Positions 1-10,427 of a stretch of 64,000 nucleotides of DNA are shown here, piece after piece (positions within the stretch are counted from its first letter, which is position 1; each line of letters begins with the position of its first letter). The translations under genes and the position numbers were made by a program. Source of the stretch: Anaerobacillus alkalidiazotrophicus (lineage in GTDB: Bacteria; Bacillota; Bacilli; Bacillales_H; Anaerobacillaceae). Location: contig NZ_MLQS01000001.1 of NCBI RefSeq assembly GCF_001866055.1, positions 63,417 to 127,416 on the forward strand, written 5' to 3'. Below the pieces are notes generated by a model. The model was not told where the DNA came from, searched no databases, and worked only from the letters and a program-made list of their open reading frames with translations.

Positions 1-146
1 CTTTTCCCACCAAAGTAAAGTAACATCCCTGAAAAAATTACCGAAAAAATTAAACCTTTATTAAAAAAAGTAATTTCCACTACGAGAAGAAGTAGTCCTA
101 TTAAAACCGTCCAGCTAATGTAGTCTGTTTTTTGATGATTATCCAT
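1..146 (-). CDS. N-terminal fragment of small membrane protein, LiaF-region-like (cut by window edge)
   Basis: Reading leftward from an ATG at 144-146, the frame stays open to the window edge (48 codons; starts MDNHQKTDYISW). A GAGGAGG ribosome binding site lies just upstream. Two hydrophobic stretches, at about residues 12-26 and 31-46, look like a membrane hairpin. It follows the LiaI-like and LiaH-like genes on the same strand, where Bacillus lia operons carry liaG and liaF. A LiaF-type membrane protein is therefore reasonable, but the fragment is too short to show a diagnostic domain. Another small membrane protein is equally possible. Confidence 0.55.
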   Translation of the reverse strand, partial: MDNHQKTDYISWTVLIGLLLLVVEITFFNKGLIFSVIFSGMLLYFGGK

Positions 147-248
147 TTCGGTCTCTCCTCCTCGTAAAATATGTAATGGGCTGACATTTTATATCCTTGT
201 TGTCAACCCTAGTCTCTCTTTATTTACCTATTAAAATATATCATGTTT

Positions 249-899
249 TTACTCTGAAATAGAATGACTTTCTTCATTTTTTAACTGTTTTTCCAACTGA
301 GCTATACGACTATCAATTGTGTGACGATGATACTGTGAGTTCGCTTGATGTTCGAGCCGATCAATATATCGGTCCATTTCATCAAATCGAGTATCTATTT
401 TTCCAGTAAAACTATTTCCATCTAACATTTGACTCATTCGATAATTAGCACGAGTAATGTTTTCCCGTCCCATTAACTCCATCTGTCTTATATGCATATC
501 TTTTAATTTATGCTTCATTTCTCCATACTTTTGTTCAAGTTCTTGTAAATGAATACTCGCTTGCTCTAAAGAATTCTTCAAACGTTGAGAACGTTCTTCG
601 AATTGAGTTTGTTCATTAATAGCAAACTGCATTAATTCAATTTCGCCTGCCCGCGATGCAATCTCTACTTGATATTTTCTCTTATCCGCTAATTGACGGG
701 CTTCATTGTACTCACGAGTAAATTGCTCCTTTAATAAATATTGTCGTTCAACTAACTTTCTGACTTTTTCAACTTCCTTTTCACATTCACGTAAATATTG
801 ATTTAAAGCCGCAATTGGATTTTTTTGTTCTTTTTCATCTAACATTTCATGAATATCTGCTGATATCGTTTTTTTTATTCTCGTAAATAAGTTACTCAT
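249..899 (-). CDS. PspA/IM30 (ESCRT-III-like) family protein, LiaH-like
   Basis: 216 residues, almost all predicted helix and coiled coil (about 25-150), rich in E, K, Q and R, with no signal peptide or membrane span. The N-terminus (about 1-60) has the amphipathic start and the ALNQYLRECE segment typical of the PspA/IM30/LiaH family. Family members assemble on the inner face of the cytoplasmic membrane and protect it during envelope stress. Length is close to B. subtilis LiaH (225). It lies 19 bp downstream of a LiaI-like membrane protein gene on the same strand, matching the liaI-liaH pairing in which LiaI anchors LiaH. A regulator such as LiaRS is not in view, so cell-wall-antibiotic induction is inferred. 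Confidence 0.85.
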   Translation of the reverse strand: MSNLFTRIKKTISADIHEMLDEKEQKNPIAALNQYLRECEKEVEKVRKLVERQYLLKEQFTREYNEARQLADKRKYQVEIASRAGEIELMQFAINEQTQFEERSQRLKNSLEQASIHLQELEQKYGEMKHKLKDMHIRQMELMGRENITRANYRMSQMLDGNSFTGKIDTRFDEMDRYIDRLEHQANSQYHRHTIDSRIAQLEKQLKNEESHSISE

Positions 900-918
900 C
901 GTACAACACTCCTTTATT

Positions 919-1287
919 TTAAAAGTTTCTTTTTAATTCAGCCCACTCTTTTTCAAAGTTGATGAATGGATCTTTTTCATTATTTTCATTATTTTCATTC
1001 AAAATGACTACTTCATCATCTTCATTCCATTTTTTATACACGAAATAAAGAATGATCGCTGCAACTAATCCTACGAGGGCTGGTACATTGGAAGCAGTTA
1101 TCGTAAACAAGATCAACCCAAGTATCGCCCAAGTGACTTTACTTACTGACGTTTCTGCCTTAAAAAAACCTTTGAACGCGTAGTATAAAATAATTAAGCT
1201 AAGACCAAAAAGTACGATCGGACCTAAATTTGCTATTAAGATAATCGCAGCAATACCACCTAATATAATTAATCCTAATTTTTTCAT
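919..1287 (-). CDS. Small polytopic membrane protein, LiaI-like
   Basis: 122 residues. Hydrophobic segments at about 4-20, 24-42, 50-66 and 68-85 are followed by a charged, Asn/Glu-rich cytosolic tail ending DPFINFEKEWAELKRNF. This layout of short membrane hairpins plus acidic tail with a W-E/L-K end resembles LiaI (126 residues), the membrane anchor of LiaH. The start follows GGGAGG with good spacing. It heads a run with the PspA-family gene and the partial membrane gene at the window edge. The LiaI assignment rests on topology and neighbourhood more than on sequence identity. Confidence 0.7.
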   Translation of the reverse strand: MKKLGLIILGGIAAIILIANLGPIVLFGLSLIILYYAFKGFFKAETSVSKVTWAILGLILFTITASNVPALVGLVAAIILYFVYKKWNEDDEVVILNENNENNEKDPFINFEKEWAELKRNF

Positions 1288-1316
1288 GTGAATCGCCTCC
1301 CTTCTTGACTCTATCT

Positions 1317-1345
1317 TACCTATATTTGCAATTTCGCATAATCAA
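1317..1345 (-). promoter_or_regulatory. Candidate sigma-A promoter of the LiaI/LiaH-like operon
   Basis: On the minus strand TTGATT (1340-1345) is followed after 17 bp by TAGGTA (1317-1322), about 30 bp upstream of the LiaI-like start. The -10 is poor, so this is tentative. No LiaR operator was assigned. Confidence 0.3.
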
Positions 1346-1429
1346 CCTTAGCTGTATTTTAACTAAGACTTGAGGCGTATTGTGTTGTAAGTATTTACTT
1401 CAATACACTAAAACTAAATGAGATAAATA

Positions 1430-1641
1430 AAGCTGAACTAACAATCAGTGGGGGTTTTCCTTCATCCCCCACTGATTGTTAGTTCAACTTATACCACGGG
1501 CATAAGAATAACTAATCATCAGCTTCACTGATGAAAGTTATTCTATATCGGACCTTTAGGGGCAGTTTATCCCCCACCTAAACTTCTCGATTTTCTAAAG
1601 TTTTGAGCTGGGGGTCTTACTTGCCCCTTAAGAGTGGGATA
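1430..1641. repeat. Modular hairpin repeat, copy 1 (modules A, B and C)
   Basis: The only copy with all three modules. Module A (1430-1490) is a 25-bp near-perfect inverted repeat around an 11-nt loop, with CAGTGGGGG facing CCCCCACTG. Module B (1505-1544) pairs AGAATAACT and CATCAG with CTGATG and AGTTATTCT. Module C (about 1555-1641) is nested: outer TAGGGGCA with TGCCCCTTA, inner CCCCCACCT with a TGGGGG arm. Related copies are at 8977-9136, 61408-61460 and 62701-62812. No reading frame is present. It fills the gap between the lia-like operon and the symporter. Confidence 0.85.
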
Positions 1642-1682
1642 AAGCAAAAGAGCAGCCACAATTGTGACTGCTCTTTTGCTTT
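1641..1682 (-). terminator. Rho-independent terminator of the symporter gene
   Basis: A 15-bp perfect stem (arms 1641-1655 and 1668-1682, AAAGCAAAAGAGCAG and its complement) overlaps the stop codon of the minus-strand symporter gene. The 3' arm supplies the U-rich tail. Confidence 0.7.
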
Positions 1683-3147
1683 AGCTAGTTAACTTTTCTT
1701 TTTCGTTATTATCTTTATTGTATTCATTAACCCAATAATCAGCATTTTTAATCCCGAGTTTCTCAGGGTTAAAAACAGGATCAAGACCTTGCTTCTTTTG
1801 TATCTCGTAATCTTTTAACGCCGCTAACGCTGGTTTTGCTAATAGTAAAATGGCAATGAGATTTAACCATACCATTAGTCCAACACCAATATCACCTAAC
1901 GTCCAAGCTAAATCTGCTTTCCTGATAGCGCCATAATAAGTAGCAAATAAAAGAACGACTTTTAAAAGAAACATTGGCACTTTGTTATTCTTACCGAAAG
2001 TTAAGTAAGCTATATTTGTTTCCGCAATATAGTAATATGCCATAATGGTTGTGAAGGCAAAGAAAAATAACGCTATACCAACGAAAGAAGATCCAAATCC
2101 TGGAAGGGCCGATTCGATGGCTGCCTGTGTATATCCTGGTCCTGGCTCTACTCCAGCTAAGCCTCTATATATGACTGTATCATCCGCACCTACCGTATTA
2201 TACATACCTGTAAATAAAATCATAAAGGCCGTGGCCGAACAAACGAGTAACGTATCAATGTATACAGAAAACGCCTGAACTAACCCTTGTTTTGCAGGGT
2301 GAGATACTTCTGCTGCTGCTGCTGCATGAGGTCCTGTTCCTTGACCTGCTTCATTTGAGAAGATACCACGCTTTACCCCCCACGAGATAGCCATACCGAT
2401 CATACCACCAAATGCTGCATCTGCACCAAATGCACTCTTAAATATTAATGAAAGAACTCCCGGTAACTCAGAAATATTCATCGCAATAATAACAAAAGAA
2501 ATCAATATATATGCTAATGCCATAAAAGGAACAACTAGTTGGGCTACATTCGCAATCCTTTTAACACCACCAAAAATAATAAGACCAATAATTACAACAA
2601 GAATAATTCCAGTAACATTAGGGGTGATATTAAAAGCATTTTTTAAACCCGTAGCAATTGAATTAGATTGAGTTCCCGGAAGAAGAACGCTCATCGCAAG
2701 CAACGCTGATAAAGCAAAAGCTACTGCAAACCATTTCCATCCGATCCCTTTTTCAATATAATAGGCAGGTCCTCCTCGATATTGTCCATCTTGCTTTACT
2801 TTATAAATTTGGGCTAAAGTCGATTCTATGAATGCACTCGAAGCCCCAATAAATGCAATGGCCCACATCCAAAATACTGCCCCTGGTCCACCAAAAGCAA
2901 TTGCTGTCGCTGTTCCAGCAATATTACCTGTCCCAACACGACCAGATAAGGCAAGTGACATTGCTTGGAAAGAAGATATACCTTCTTTAGAGCTTTTTCC
3001 TTGAAACATTAGTGTTACCATTTCTTTAATGTGGCGAACTTGTAAAAAGCGAGTTAACACTGAAAATAGTAACCCTACCCCTAAACAAATATAAATAACA
3101 GGGTCACTCCATAAAATACCATTAAGCCAATTGACCACTTGCTCCAA
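1681..3147 (-). CDS. Alanine/glycine:cation symporter family protein (AgcS/AlsT type)
   Basis: 488 residues with about ten membrane segments. It should be a cytoplasmic-membrane sodium-coupled carrier for alanine or glycine. The family signature GRVGTGNIAGTA is at residues 69-80, and the second conserved loop SNEAGQGTGP is near 265. Length matches family members (450-490). The start is TTG preceded by AGGAGG. The gene stands alone between a terminator and an IS remnant, and no riboswitch was recognised upstream. The actual substrate (alanine, glycine or glutamine, as differs among B. subtilis paralogues) cannot be read from sequence. Confidence 0.92.
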   Translation of the reverse strand: MEQVVNWLNGILWSDPVIYICLGVGLLFSVLTRFLQVRHIKEMVTLMFQGKSSKEGISSFQAMSLALSGRVGTGNIAGTATAIAFGGPGAVFWMWAIAFIGASSAFIESTLAQIYKVKQDGQYRGGPAYYIEKGIGWKWFAVAFALSALLAMSVLLPGTQSNSIATGLKNAFNITPNVTGIILVVIIGLIIFGGVKRIANVAQLVVPFMALAYILISFVIIAMNISELPGVLSLIFKSAFGADAAFGGMIGMAISWGVKRGIFSNEAGQGTGPHAAAAAEVSHPAKQGLVQAFSVYIDTLLVCSATAFMILFTGMYNTVGADDTVIYRGLAGVEPGPGYTQAAIESALPGFGSSFVGIALFFFAFTTIMAYYYIAETNIAYLTFGKNNKVPMFLLKVVLLFATYYGAIRKADLAWTLGDIGVGLMVWLNLIAILLLAKPALAALKDYEIQKKQGLDPVFNPEKLGIKNADYWVNEYNKDNNEKEKLTS

Positions 3148-3379
3148 AATAATACGCCTCCTAAAAATTTTTTTCTTACAAAAAAAAAACAGAATTACAA
3201 ATTAATTCTTACTACAATTAAACAATTTAATGTGTTAAATTATCCTTTAATAATTTAACACATAATCAAACATTAAGATAACTATTGTGTAAATAAATCT
3301 TCCGAGGTTTTACTAATAAACGTGTAGTAATGATTTTATGCTGGAAAGATCGTATGAACTAAGGACTGAATTCCCTATT

Positions 3380-3699
3380 AAAAATTTACTCAAACTTACC
3401 AGTATTTAACGTAGTACATATATTACTGGGTAAATACACTTGAAATCTCACAAAGCATGTCATGTAACTGTTATGATAATGCGGTAATTGAGAACTTCTT
3501 TGATATTCTAATATCATTTTTTATATACTTAGGAGTTTGGTAGTATTGAAAATTTTATACAGCAACTAGCTGAGTACATTAATTGCTATAATAATAACAA
3601 ACATATTAAGGCAAACGTAAAAGGCTTGAGTCCAATACAATACCGAACTCAAGCTCTGGAAGCAGTCTGACAATAAACCTGTCTAACTTTTTGGGGTCA
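3380..3699 (+). pseudogene. Degenerate IS3-family (IS150-like) transposase remnant with right terminal repeat
   Basis: The plus strand encodes pieces of the IS3 orfB integrase C-terminus: SQSMS then NCYDNAVIENFF near 3445-3505, and after a frameshift LAEYINCYNN and KGLSPIQYRTQALEAV near 3560-3670. These match the conserved tail of IS150-type transposases (CYDNA...ENFF, then YIxYYNxxRI, then LSPxQYR). The remnant ends with a typical IS3-family end, TGTCTAACTTTTTGGGGTCA, at 3680-3699. The left end and catalytic core are gone. 3148-3380 holds nothing recognisable. Confidence 0.85.
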
Positions 3700-3731
3700 A
3701 CTTCAAAACCACCTACGTTTCTTGTATCTTT

Positions 3732-4799
3732 CTACCTTTTAGCATTTTCCTCTTTCATTTGCTTACTTCGTAATTGTCCACAAGCAGCATCGATATCGGT
3801 ACCATGTTCTTGGCGAATACTACAAATAATCCCTTTCTTTCTCAATGTCTCGTAGAAGCCTAACACATCTTTTTGTTCACTTCTTTGATACTGATCGTGT
3901 TCATCGACAGGATTATATGGAATCAAGTTAACCGCTGCACCTTGCGGAATATCTTTTAGTAGATCGGCAAGTTCAAGTGCATGTTCTTCTTGGTCATTAA
4001 CACCTTTTAATAAAATATATTCAAGCATAATTCTACGGTTTGTTTTTAAAAAGTATTTTATAGAATCCATTAGTTTATCAATTGGATATACACGATTAAT
4101 TTTCATAATCTTTGTTCGAAGTTCATCGTTTGGTGCATGTAATGAAATGGCTAAATTCACGTGTAATTTTCGATCAGTGAATTCATAAATTTTACCTACA
4201 ATTCCACTTGTTGAAACGGTAATTTTTCTAGAACCAATTGCAAGTCCTTTTTGATCAATAACAACTTGTAAGAAGTTTACCATGTTTTCAAAATTATCAA
4301 ATGGTTCTCCAATACCCATGACAACAATGTGACTTACTTTTTCACCTTGTCCAAGTTGATCTAGATGAAATTGCACTTTCATTATTTGTTCAACAATTTC
4401 ACCTGCAATTAAATCACGGTTTTTCGTTAGCAAGCCACTAGCACAAAAACTACAGCCAATATTACAGCCAACTTGTGTGGTTACACAAACAGACAATCCA
4501 TAAGGATGCCTCATTAAAACTGTTTCAATGAGATGATCATCTTGTAACTTAAATAAAAACTTAATGGTCCCATCTGATGCTTCTTGTTTTATATGTTCAG
4601 TTAACGTTTCTATGACAAAATTATCCTGTAATAATTGAATACAATCTTTATTTACATCAACCATTTCTGTAAAATTCTTTACGCGTTTTCTATATAGCCA
4701 CTCCCAAACTTTTTCTGCGCGGCCTTTTTTATGCCCATGCTCTAATAACCAGGCGCTTAATTGCTCAAATGTTAATCCATAGATGGATTTATTAGTCAT
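3732..4799 (-). CDS. rlmN: Dual-specificity RNA methyltransferase RlmN
   Basis: 355-residue radical SAM enzyme that methylates C2 of A2503 in 23S rRNA and A37 of some tRNAs. The [4Fe-4S]/SAM motif is C112, C116, C119. The family hallmarks MGIGEPFDN and TVSTSGI follow, and the methyl-carrying Cys lies in DAACGQLR (C340). Its wording ([29 protein letters not shown]) recalls RlmN of lactic acid bacteria and enterococci more than B. subtilis RlmN. The MGIGEP motif argues against the resistance paralogue Cfr. It is monocistronic; start ATG with AGAGGG upstream. Confidence 0.93.
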   Translation of the reverse strand: MTNKSIYGLTFEQLSAWLLEHGHKKGRAEKVWEWLYRKRVKNFTEMVDVNKDCIQLLQDNFVIETLTEHIKQEASDGTIKFLFKLQDDHLIETVLMRHPYGLSVCVTTQVGCNIGCSFCASGLLTKNRDLIAGEIVEQIMKVQFHLDQLGQGEKVSHIVVMGIGEPFDNFENMVNFLQVVIDQKGLAIGSRKITVSTSGIVGKIYEFTDRKLHVNLAISLHAPNDELRTKIMKINRVYPIDKLMDSIKYFLKTNRRIMLEYILLKGVNDQEEHALELADLLKDIPQGAAVNLIPYNPVDEHDQYQRSEQKDVLGFYETLRKKGIICSIRQEHGTDIDAACGQLRSKQMKEENAKR

Positions 4800-4905
4800 C
4801 TTTTACCCTCTTTTCAAACTTAAAGTTCACCCTATATTTTACTTAAAAGAGGCCAAACTAGCAAACAGGACGCAACTGGTGAATTTTATGATTTGTAAAT
4901 CTTTC

Positions 4906-5772
4906 CTAAAGTTCTAATTCTTTCATTAATTCATCTACCGCAAAGGCGACACCGTCTTCACTATTTTTTTTCGTAATAAAATGACAGATCTCTTTAATAT
5001 CTTCCTCGGCATTCTCCATGGCAACCGCTCTTCCTGCCATCTTTAACATGGATACATCATTATAACTGTCGCCTATCGCTATTACCTCTTCCATACGAAT
5101 GCCCTTTTGCTCTGCATAATTCCTTAAGGCTAACCCTTTTTGAGCATTTATGTCATTAAACTCAATATTTTGGCGGACAGAGGATGTTATCATTAGTTCT
5201 GGTTCATTTTCGAGTTGTCGTGAAATTGTAGCCAACTCGACAGGATCATTAGAATAAGCTTCTATTTTATAAAATTCCAAATCGTTTATTGGATGATGAT
5301 CTTCTATCGTCTTCACCTTTTCAATCGTAAGGTGTTGTTCGGTCATCGTTTGAGCTTCTTTAGTATCAAGATTAGGCTTTAAGGTTGTCATTAAGTCAAA
5401 CATTAATTGAGCCAAACGTTCACGGCTATTTGTATAACTTCCATGATCCGTATACATGTTGAAAATAACATTCTCTCTTTGACATACATTTATTATTTTT
5501 GGGGATAACTCGTCCCGAAGAGCTATACTTGATTGTTTTGTACCGTTTTCAGAGCGAATTTCTGCGCCATTTAAACAAATAATTGAGCAGGAAATCCCAG
5601 CAGCTTGCATAAGCTTACTAGCCGACAGATAGGAACGTCCTGTGACAACAACAAATTGCATCCCTTTATCAATTGCACTCAAAATTGCACGTATATTTGC
5701 TTCACTTACAACACCACGATCATTTAATAACGTTCCATCTAAGTCCGTTGCAATTAATCTCACACTTTTCAC
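4906..5772 (-). CDS. HAD-superfamily Cof-type sugar-phosphate phosphatase
   Basis: 288 residues, cytosolic. HAD motif I is DLDGTLL with D10 and D12; motif II is VVVTGRS near 41-47; motif IV is AIGDSYNDVSML near 232-243. A large cap domain (about 85-190) marks the Cof/IIB subgroup, which dephosphorylates sugar phosphates, FMN or pyridoxal phosphate. The start codon is GTG after a weak AATAGG. It lies about 140 bp downstream of the GH1 gene on the same strand, separated by a terminator. A role with phosphorylated sugars is possible, but the substrate is not predictable. Confidence 0.85.
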   Translation of the reverse strand: MKSVRLIATDLDGTLLNDRGVVSEANIRAILSAIDKGMQFVVVTGRSYLSASKLMQAAGISCSIICLNGAEIRSENGTKQSSIALRDELSPKIINVCQRENVIFNMYTDHGSYTNSRERLAQLMFDLMTTLKPNLDTKEAQTMTEQHLTIEKVKTIEDHHPINDLEFYKIEAYSNDPVELATISRQLENEPELMITSSVRQNIEFNDINAQKGLALRNYAEQKGIRMEEVIAIGDSYNDVSMLKMAGRAVAMENAEEDIKEICHFITKKNSEDGVAFAVDELMKELEL

Positions 5773-5792
5773 CCTATTCTTTTTTCATTGTA

Positions 5793-5823
5793 AAAATAGT
5801 GTGCCTCAATACTGAAGCACACT
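5793..5823 (-). terminator. Terminator of the first GH1 gene
   Basis: Stem AGTGTGC with GCACACT (5798-5823, one bulged pair, TCA/TGA extension), followed on the minus strand by TTTTT. It sits between the GH1 gene and the HAD gene. Confidence 0.75.
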
Positions 5824-5912
5824 ACTTGTTTTATTTTCTACTCTATCAATATAACGTTCTTTTGAAAGAAGTCTCCTTCTCAAGCGTAGTTAAGTGGTGA
5901 GTAGTTCACGAG

Positions 5913-7343
<1,431 letters not shown>

Positions 7344-7432
7344 TCACCTGTATTTATTCTCTTCTATAAAACTAAGAAACTAATTACTGGTAGATTTTTG
7401 TATTTTCCAAATATATAACCTTCAACTTTTAT

Positions 7433-7473
7433 AAAAAGCACCTTACAAGCATAGGTCTCTCAAATAAGGCACT
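7433..7473 (-). terminator. Terminator of the second GH1 gene
   Basis: A nine-pair stem with two G-U pairs (7437-7445 with 7465-7473) is followed by TTTTT on the minus strand. It separates the two GH1 genes, suggesting the downstream one may have its own promoter. Confidence 0.6.
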
Positions 7474-7495
7474 TAGTCCTTTGTTTATCTGTTAA

Positions 7496-8944
<1,449 letters not shown>

Positions 8945-8976
8945 CTATATAAAAAAATAAGTTTAATATTCTTCCC

Positions 8977-9136
8977 ATAAAGCTGAACTTCAATCAGTGG
9001 GGGTTTTCCTTCATCCCCCACTGATTGTTAGTTCAACTTATCGGACCTTTAGGGGCAGTTTATCCCCCACCTAAACTTCTCGATTTTCTTAAGTTTTGAG
9101 GTGGGGGTCTTACTTGCCCCTTAAGAGTGGGATAAA
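8977..9136. repeat. Modular hairpin repeat, copy 2 (modules A and C)
   Basis: Nearly identical to copy 1 at 1430-1641 but lacking module B: A runs straight into C at the word AACTTATCGGACC. It lies upstream of the second GH1 gene, between it and the RpiR regulator. Modules therefore behave as units that can be gained or lost precisely. Confidence 0.85.
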
Positions 9137-9161
9137 TAATAGCCATTTATTAAATTTCATC

Positions 9162-9176
9162 TGATTACGCTTTCAT
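9162..9176 (-). promoter_or_regulatory. Catabolite-responsive element (cre) between GH1 and rpiR genes
   Basis: The minus strand reads ATGAAAGCGTAATCA, a full match to the degenerate CcpA consensus WTGNAANCGNWNNCW. It lies about 240 bp upstream of the GH1 start and 150 bp upstream of the divergent regulator start. Confidence 0.6.
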
Positions 9177-9236
9177 AAATTGACTATAGTATAATAGTAC
9201 AGAACTAGCATTCACATTTAAATACTTTGCAAGTAC

Positions 9237-9255
9237 ATTAGAATACCATTCTAAT
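9237..9255. promoter_or_regulatory. Palindrome, candidate RpiR operator 1
   Basis: Perfect inverted repeat ATTAGAAT, spacer ACC, ATTCTAAT. It shares the core GAATACCATTC pattern with the palindrome 24 bp downstream, consistent with two binding sites for the adjacent regulator. Confidence 0.5.
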
Positions 9256-9278
9256 TTTTATAGTTATTTTAGATTAAA

Positions 9279-9299
9279 TTTTGAAATGCCATTTCAAAA
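9279..9299. promoter_or_regulatory. Palindrome, candidate RpiR operator 2
   Basis: Ten-base arms TTTTGAAATG and CATTTCAAAA around a single central C, directly before the ribosome binding site of the RpiR gene. TGAAA/TTTCA dyads are typical operators of RpiR/MurR-family proteins. Its position suggests autoregulation. Confidence 0.6.
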
Positions 9300-9324
9300 A
9301 TGAAGGTAAAGGAGTACTTTTTTT

Positions 9325-10203
9325 ATGATTATTTCAAATAAACTTGAATCGATGGACTCTTTTTCTAAATCAGAAGAAATCCTAGCTAAATATATACTTA
9401 ACGAAAAGGAAAATATAGAGAAATTATCTACAAAGGACCTAGCTGAGGCTACATACACATCACCTTCAACAGCGGTGCGTTTATCAAAAAAACTAGGTTT
9501 TAGCGGTTGGAATGAATTCAAAGAAAAATATCTCGCGGAACTTACTTACTTAAACCAACACTTTTCTAACATTGATCCGAATTTCCCTTTTGAAGCAAAC
9601 GATACGTTGATGAATATTGCTTCAAAAATTGCCCATCTTGCTACAGAAACTATTGAGGATACTCTTTCCCTAATAAAACACGATGAACTAAAAAAAGCGG
9701 TTGATTTATTAAATAAAGCTCAAACTATTAACGTTTACGGTATTAGTAACTCTCTTCTTATGGCTTATGATTTCAAGCATAAGATGCTTCGGATTAATCG
9801 CCATGTTGAAATTATGAGCTTACAAGATGAGCAAATATTCGTTGCTTCAAATTCCTCTCCAAATCACTGTGCGATATTAATTTCATATTCTGGAGAATCT
9901 GATGAAGTTTTGAAAATCGCTGAAATACTAAGGGATAAAAAGACACCAATGATTGCTTTATCAAGTATTGGCGAAAACACATTAAAGAACTATTCAGATT
10001 GTACTCTCTCGATATCTACGAGGGAAAAACTCTATTCAAAAATTGCCTCCTACTCTACAAATAACTCGATCCATCTCATCTTGGATATTTTGTATTCGGG
10101 TTTGTTTAAATTAAACTATCATCATAATTTAGAATACAAAACGAATGTATCTAAAAAATTTGACCAAAGAGTTTCAAGTAGTGTTTTAATCCAGGAGAAA
10201 TAA
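9325..10203 (+). CDS. MurR/RpiR-family transcriptional regulator
   Basis: 292 residues. N-terminal helix-turn-helix (about 1-77; LSTKDLAEATYTSPSTAVRL, then KLGFSGWNEFK) followed by a SIS sugar-phosphate-binding domain (about 110-245). Such regulators sense phosphosugars and control sugar or cell-wall-sugar genes. It is transcribed away from the two GH1 genes, so 6-phospho-beta-glucosides or a derived phosphosugar are the likely effectors. AAAGGAG precedes the ATG. Two palindromes upstream are candidate operators. It is the only plus-strand gene in the 30-kb carbohydrate region. Confidence 0.9.
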   Translation: MIISNKLESMDSFSKSEEILAKYILNEKENIEKLSTKDLAEATYTSPSTAVRLSKKLGFSGWNEFKEKYLAELTYLNQHFSNIDPNFPFEANDTLMNIASKIAHLATETIEDTLSLIKHDELKKAVDLLNKAQTINVYGISNSLLMAYDFKHKMLRINRHVEIMSLQDEQIFVASNSSPNHCAILISYSGESDEVLKIAEILRDKKTPMIALSSIGENTLKNYSDCTLSISTREKLYSKIASYSTNNSIHLILDILYSGLFKLNYHHNLEYKTNVSKKFDQRVSSSVLIQEK

Positions 10204-10278
10204 CACGTAAAAACTTAAATCCGAAACATAATCCTATTTAAAGTTGTATAACAATTGGAGCTTTCCCTAATAACTAAA

Positions 10279-10316
10279 AATCCTCAGCATCACTTAGTTA
10301 AGTGTTGCCGAGGATT
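10279..10316. terminator. Convergent bidirectional terminator after the rpiR-type gene
   Basis: Imperfect stem with arms AATCCTC/GAGGATT and CACTT/AAGTG; T-rich on the plus side and TTTTT on the minus side. It serves the regulator from the left and the GH32 transcript from the right. Confidence 0.7.
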
Positions 10317-10321
10317 AACTT

Positions 10322-10411
10322 TTAATGCTTCAATCTAATATCCAATTCTTTTGCTGCTTTTTTTTCAATCGTCGGTAAAGCAGTCATTGCCTTTTTTCTG
10401 AAGCTAAAAAG
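10322..10411 (-). pseudogene. Fructokinase 3'-end remnant
   Basis: About 30 codons on the minus strand read like the last residues of the intact fructokinase at 18208-19161: both contain MTALP then an IEK/IDK run and a terminal LK motif before the stop. It lies just downstream of the first GH32 gene, where the second cluster carries its fructokinase. This points to an internal deletion that removed a fructokinase from the first cluster. Confidence 0.75.
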
Positions 10412-10427
10412 ACCGATTATAATTTAT

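Noticed and set aside
1430..1641. CRISPR array
   Set aside because: Repeats are hairpin modules of different lengths without regular spacers; no cas genes in the window.
3148..3330. Glycine riboswitch upstream of the symporter
   Set aside because: No conserved glycine aptamer core seen in this very AT-rich leader.
3732..4799. Cfr-type rRNA methyltransferase (antibiotic resistance)
   Set aside because: The MGIGEPFDN motif and overall length match RlmN; Cfr has MGMGEAL here.
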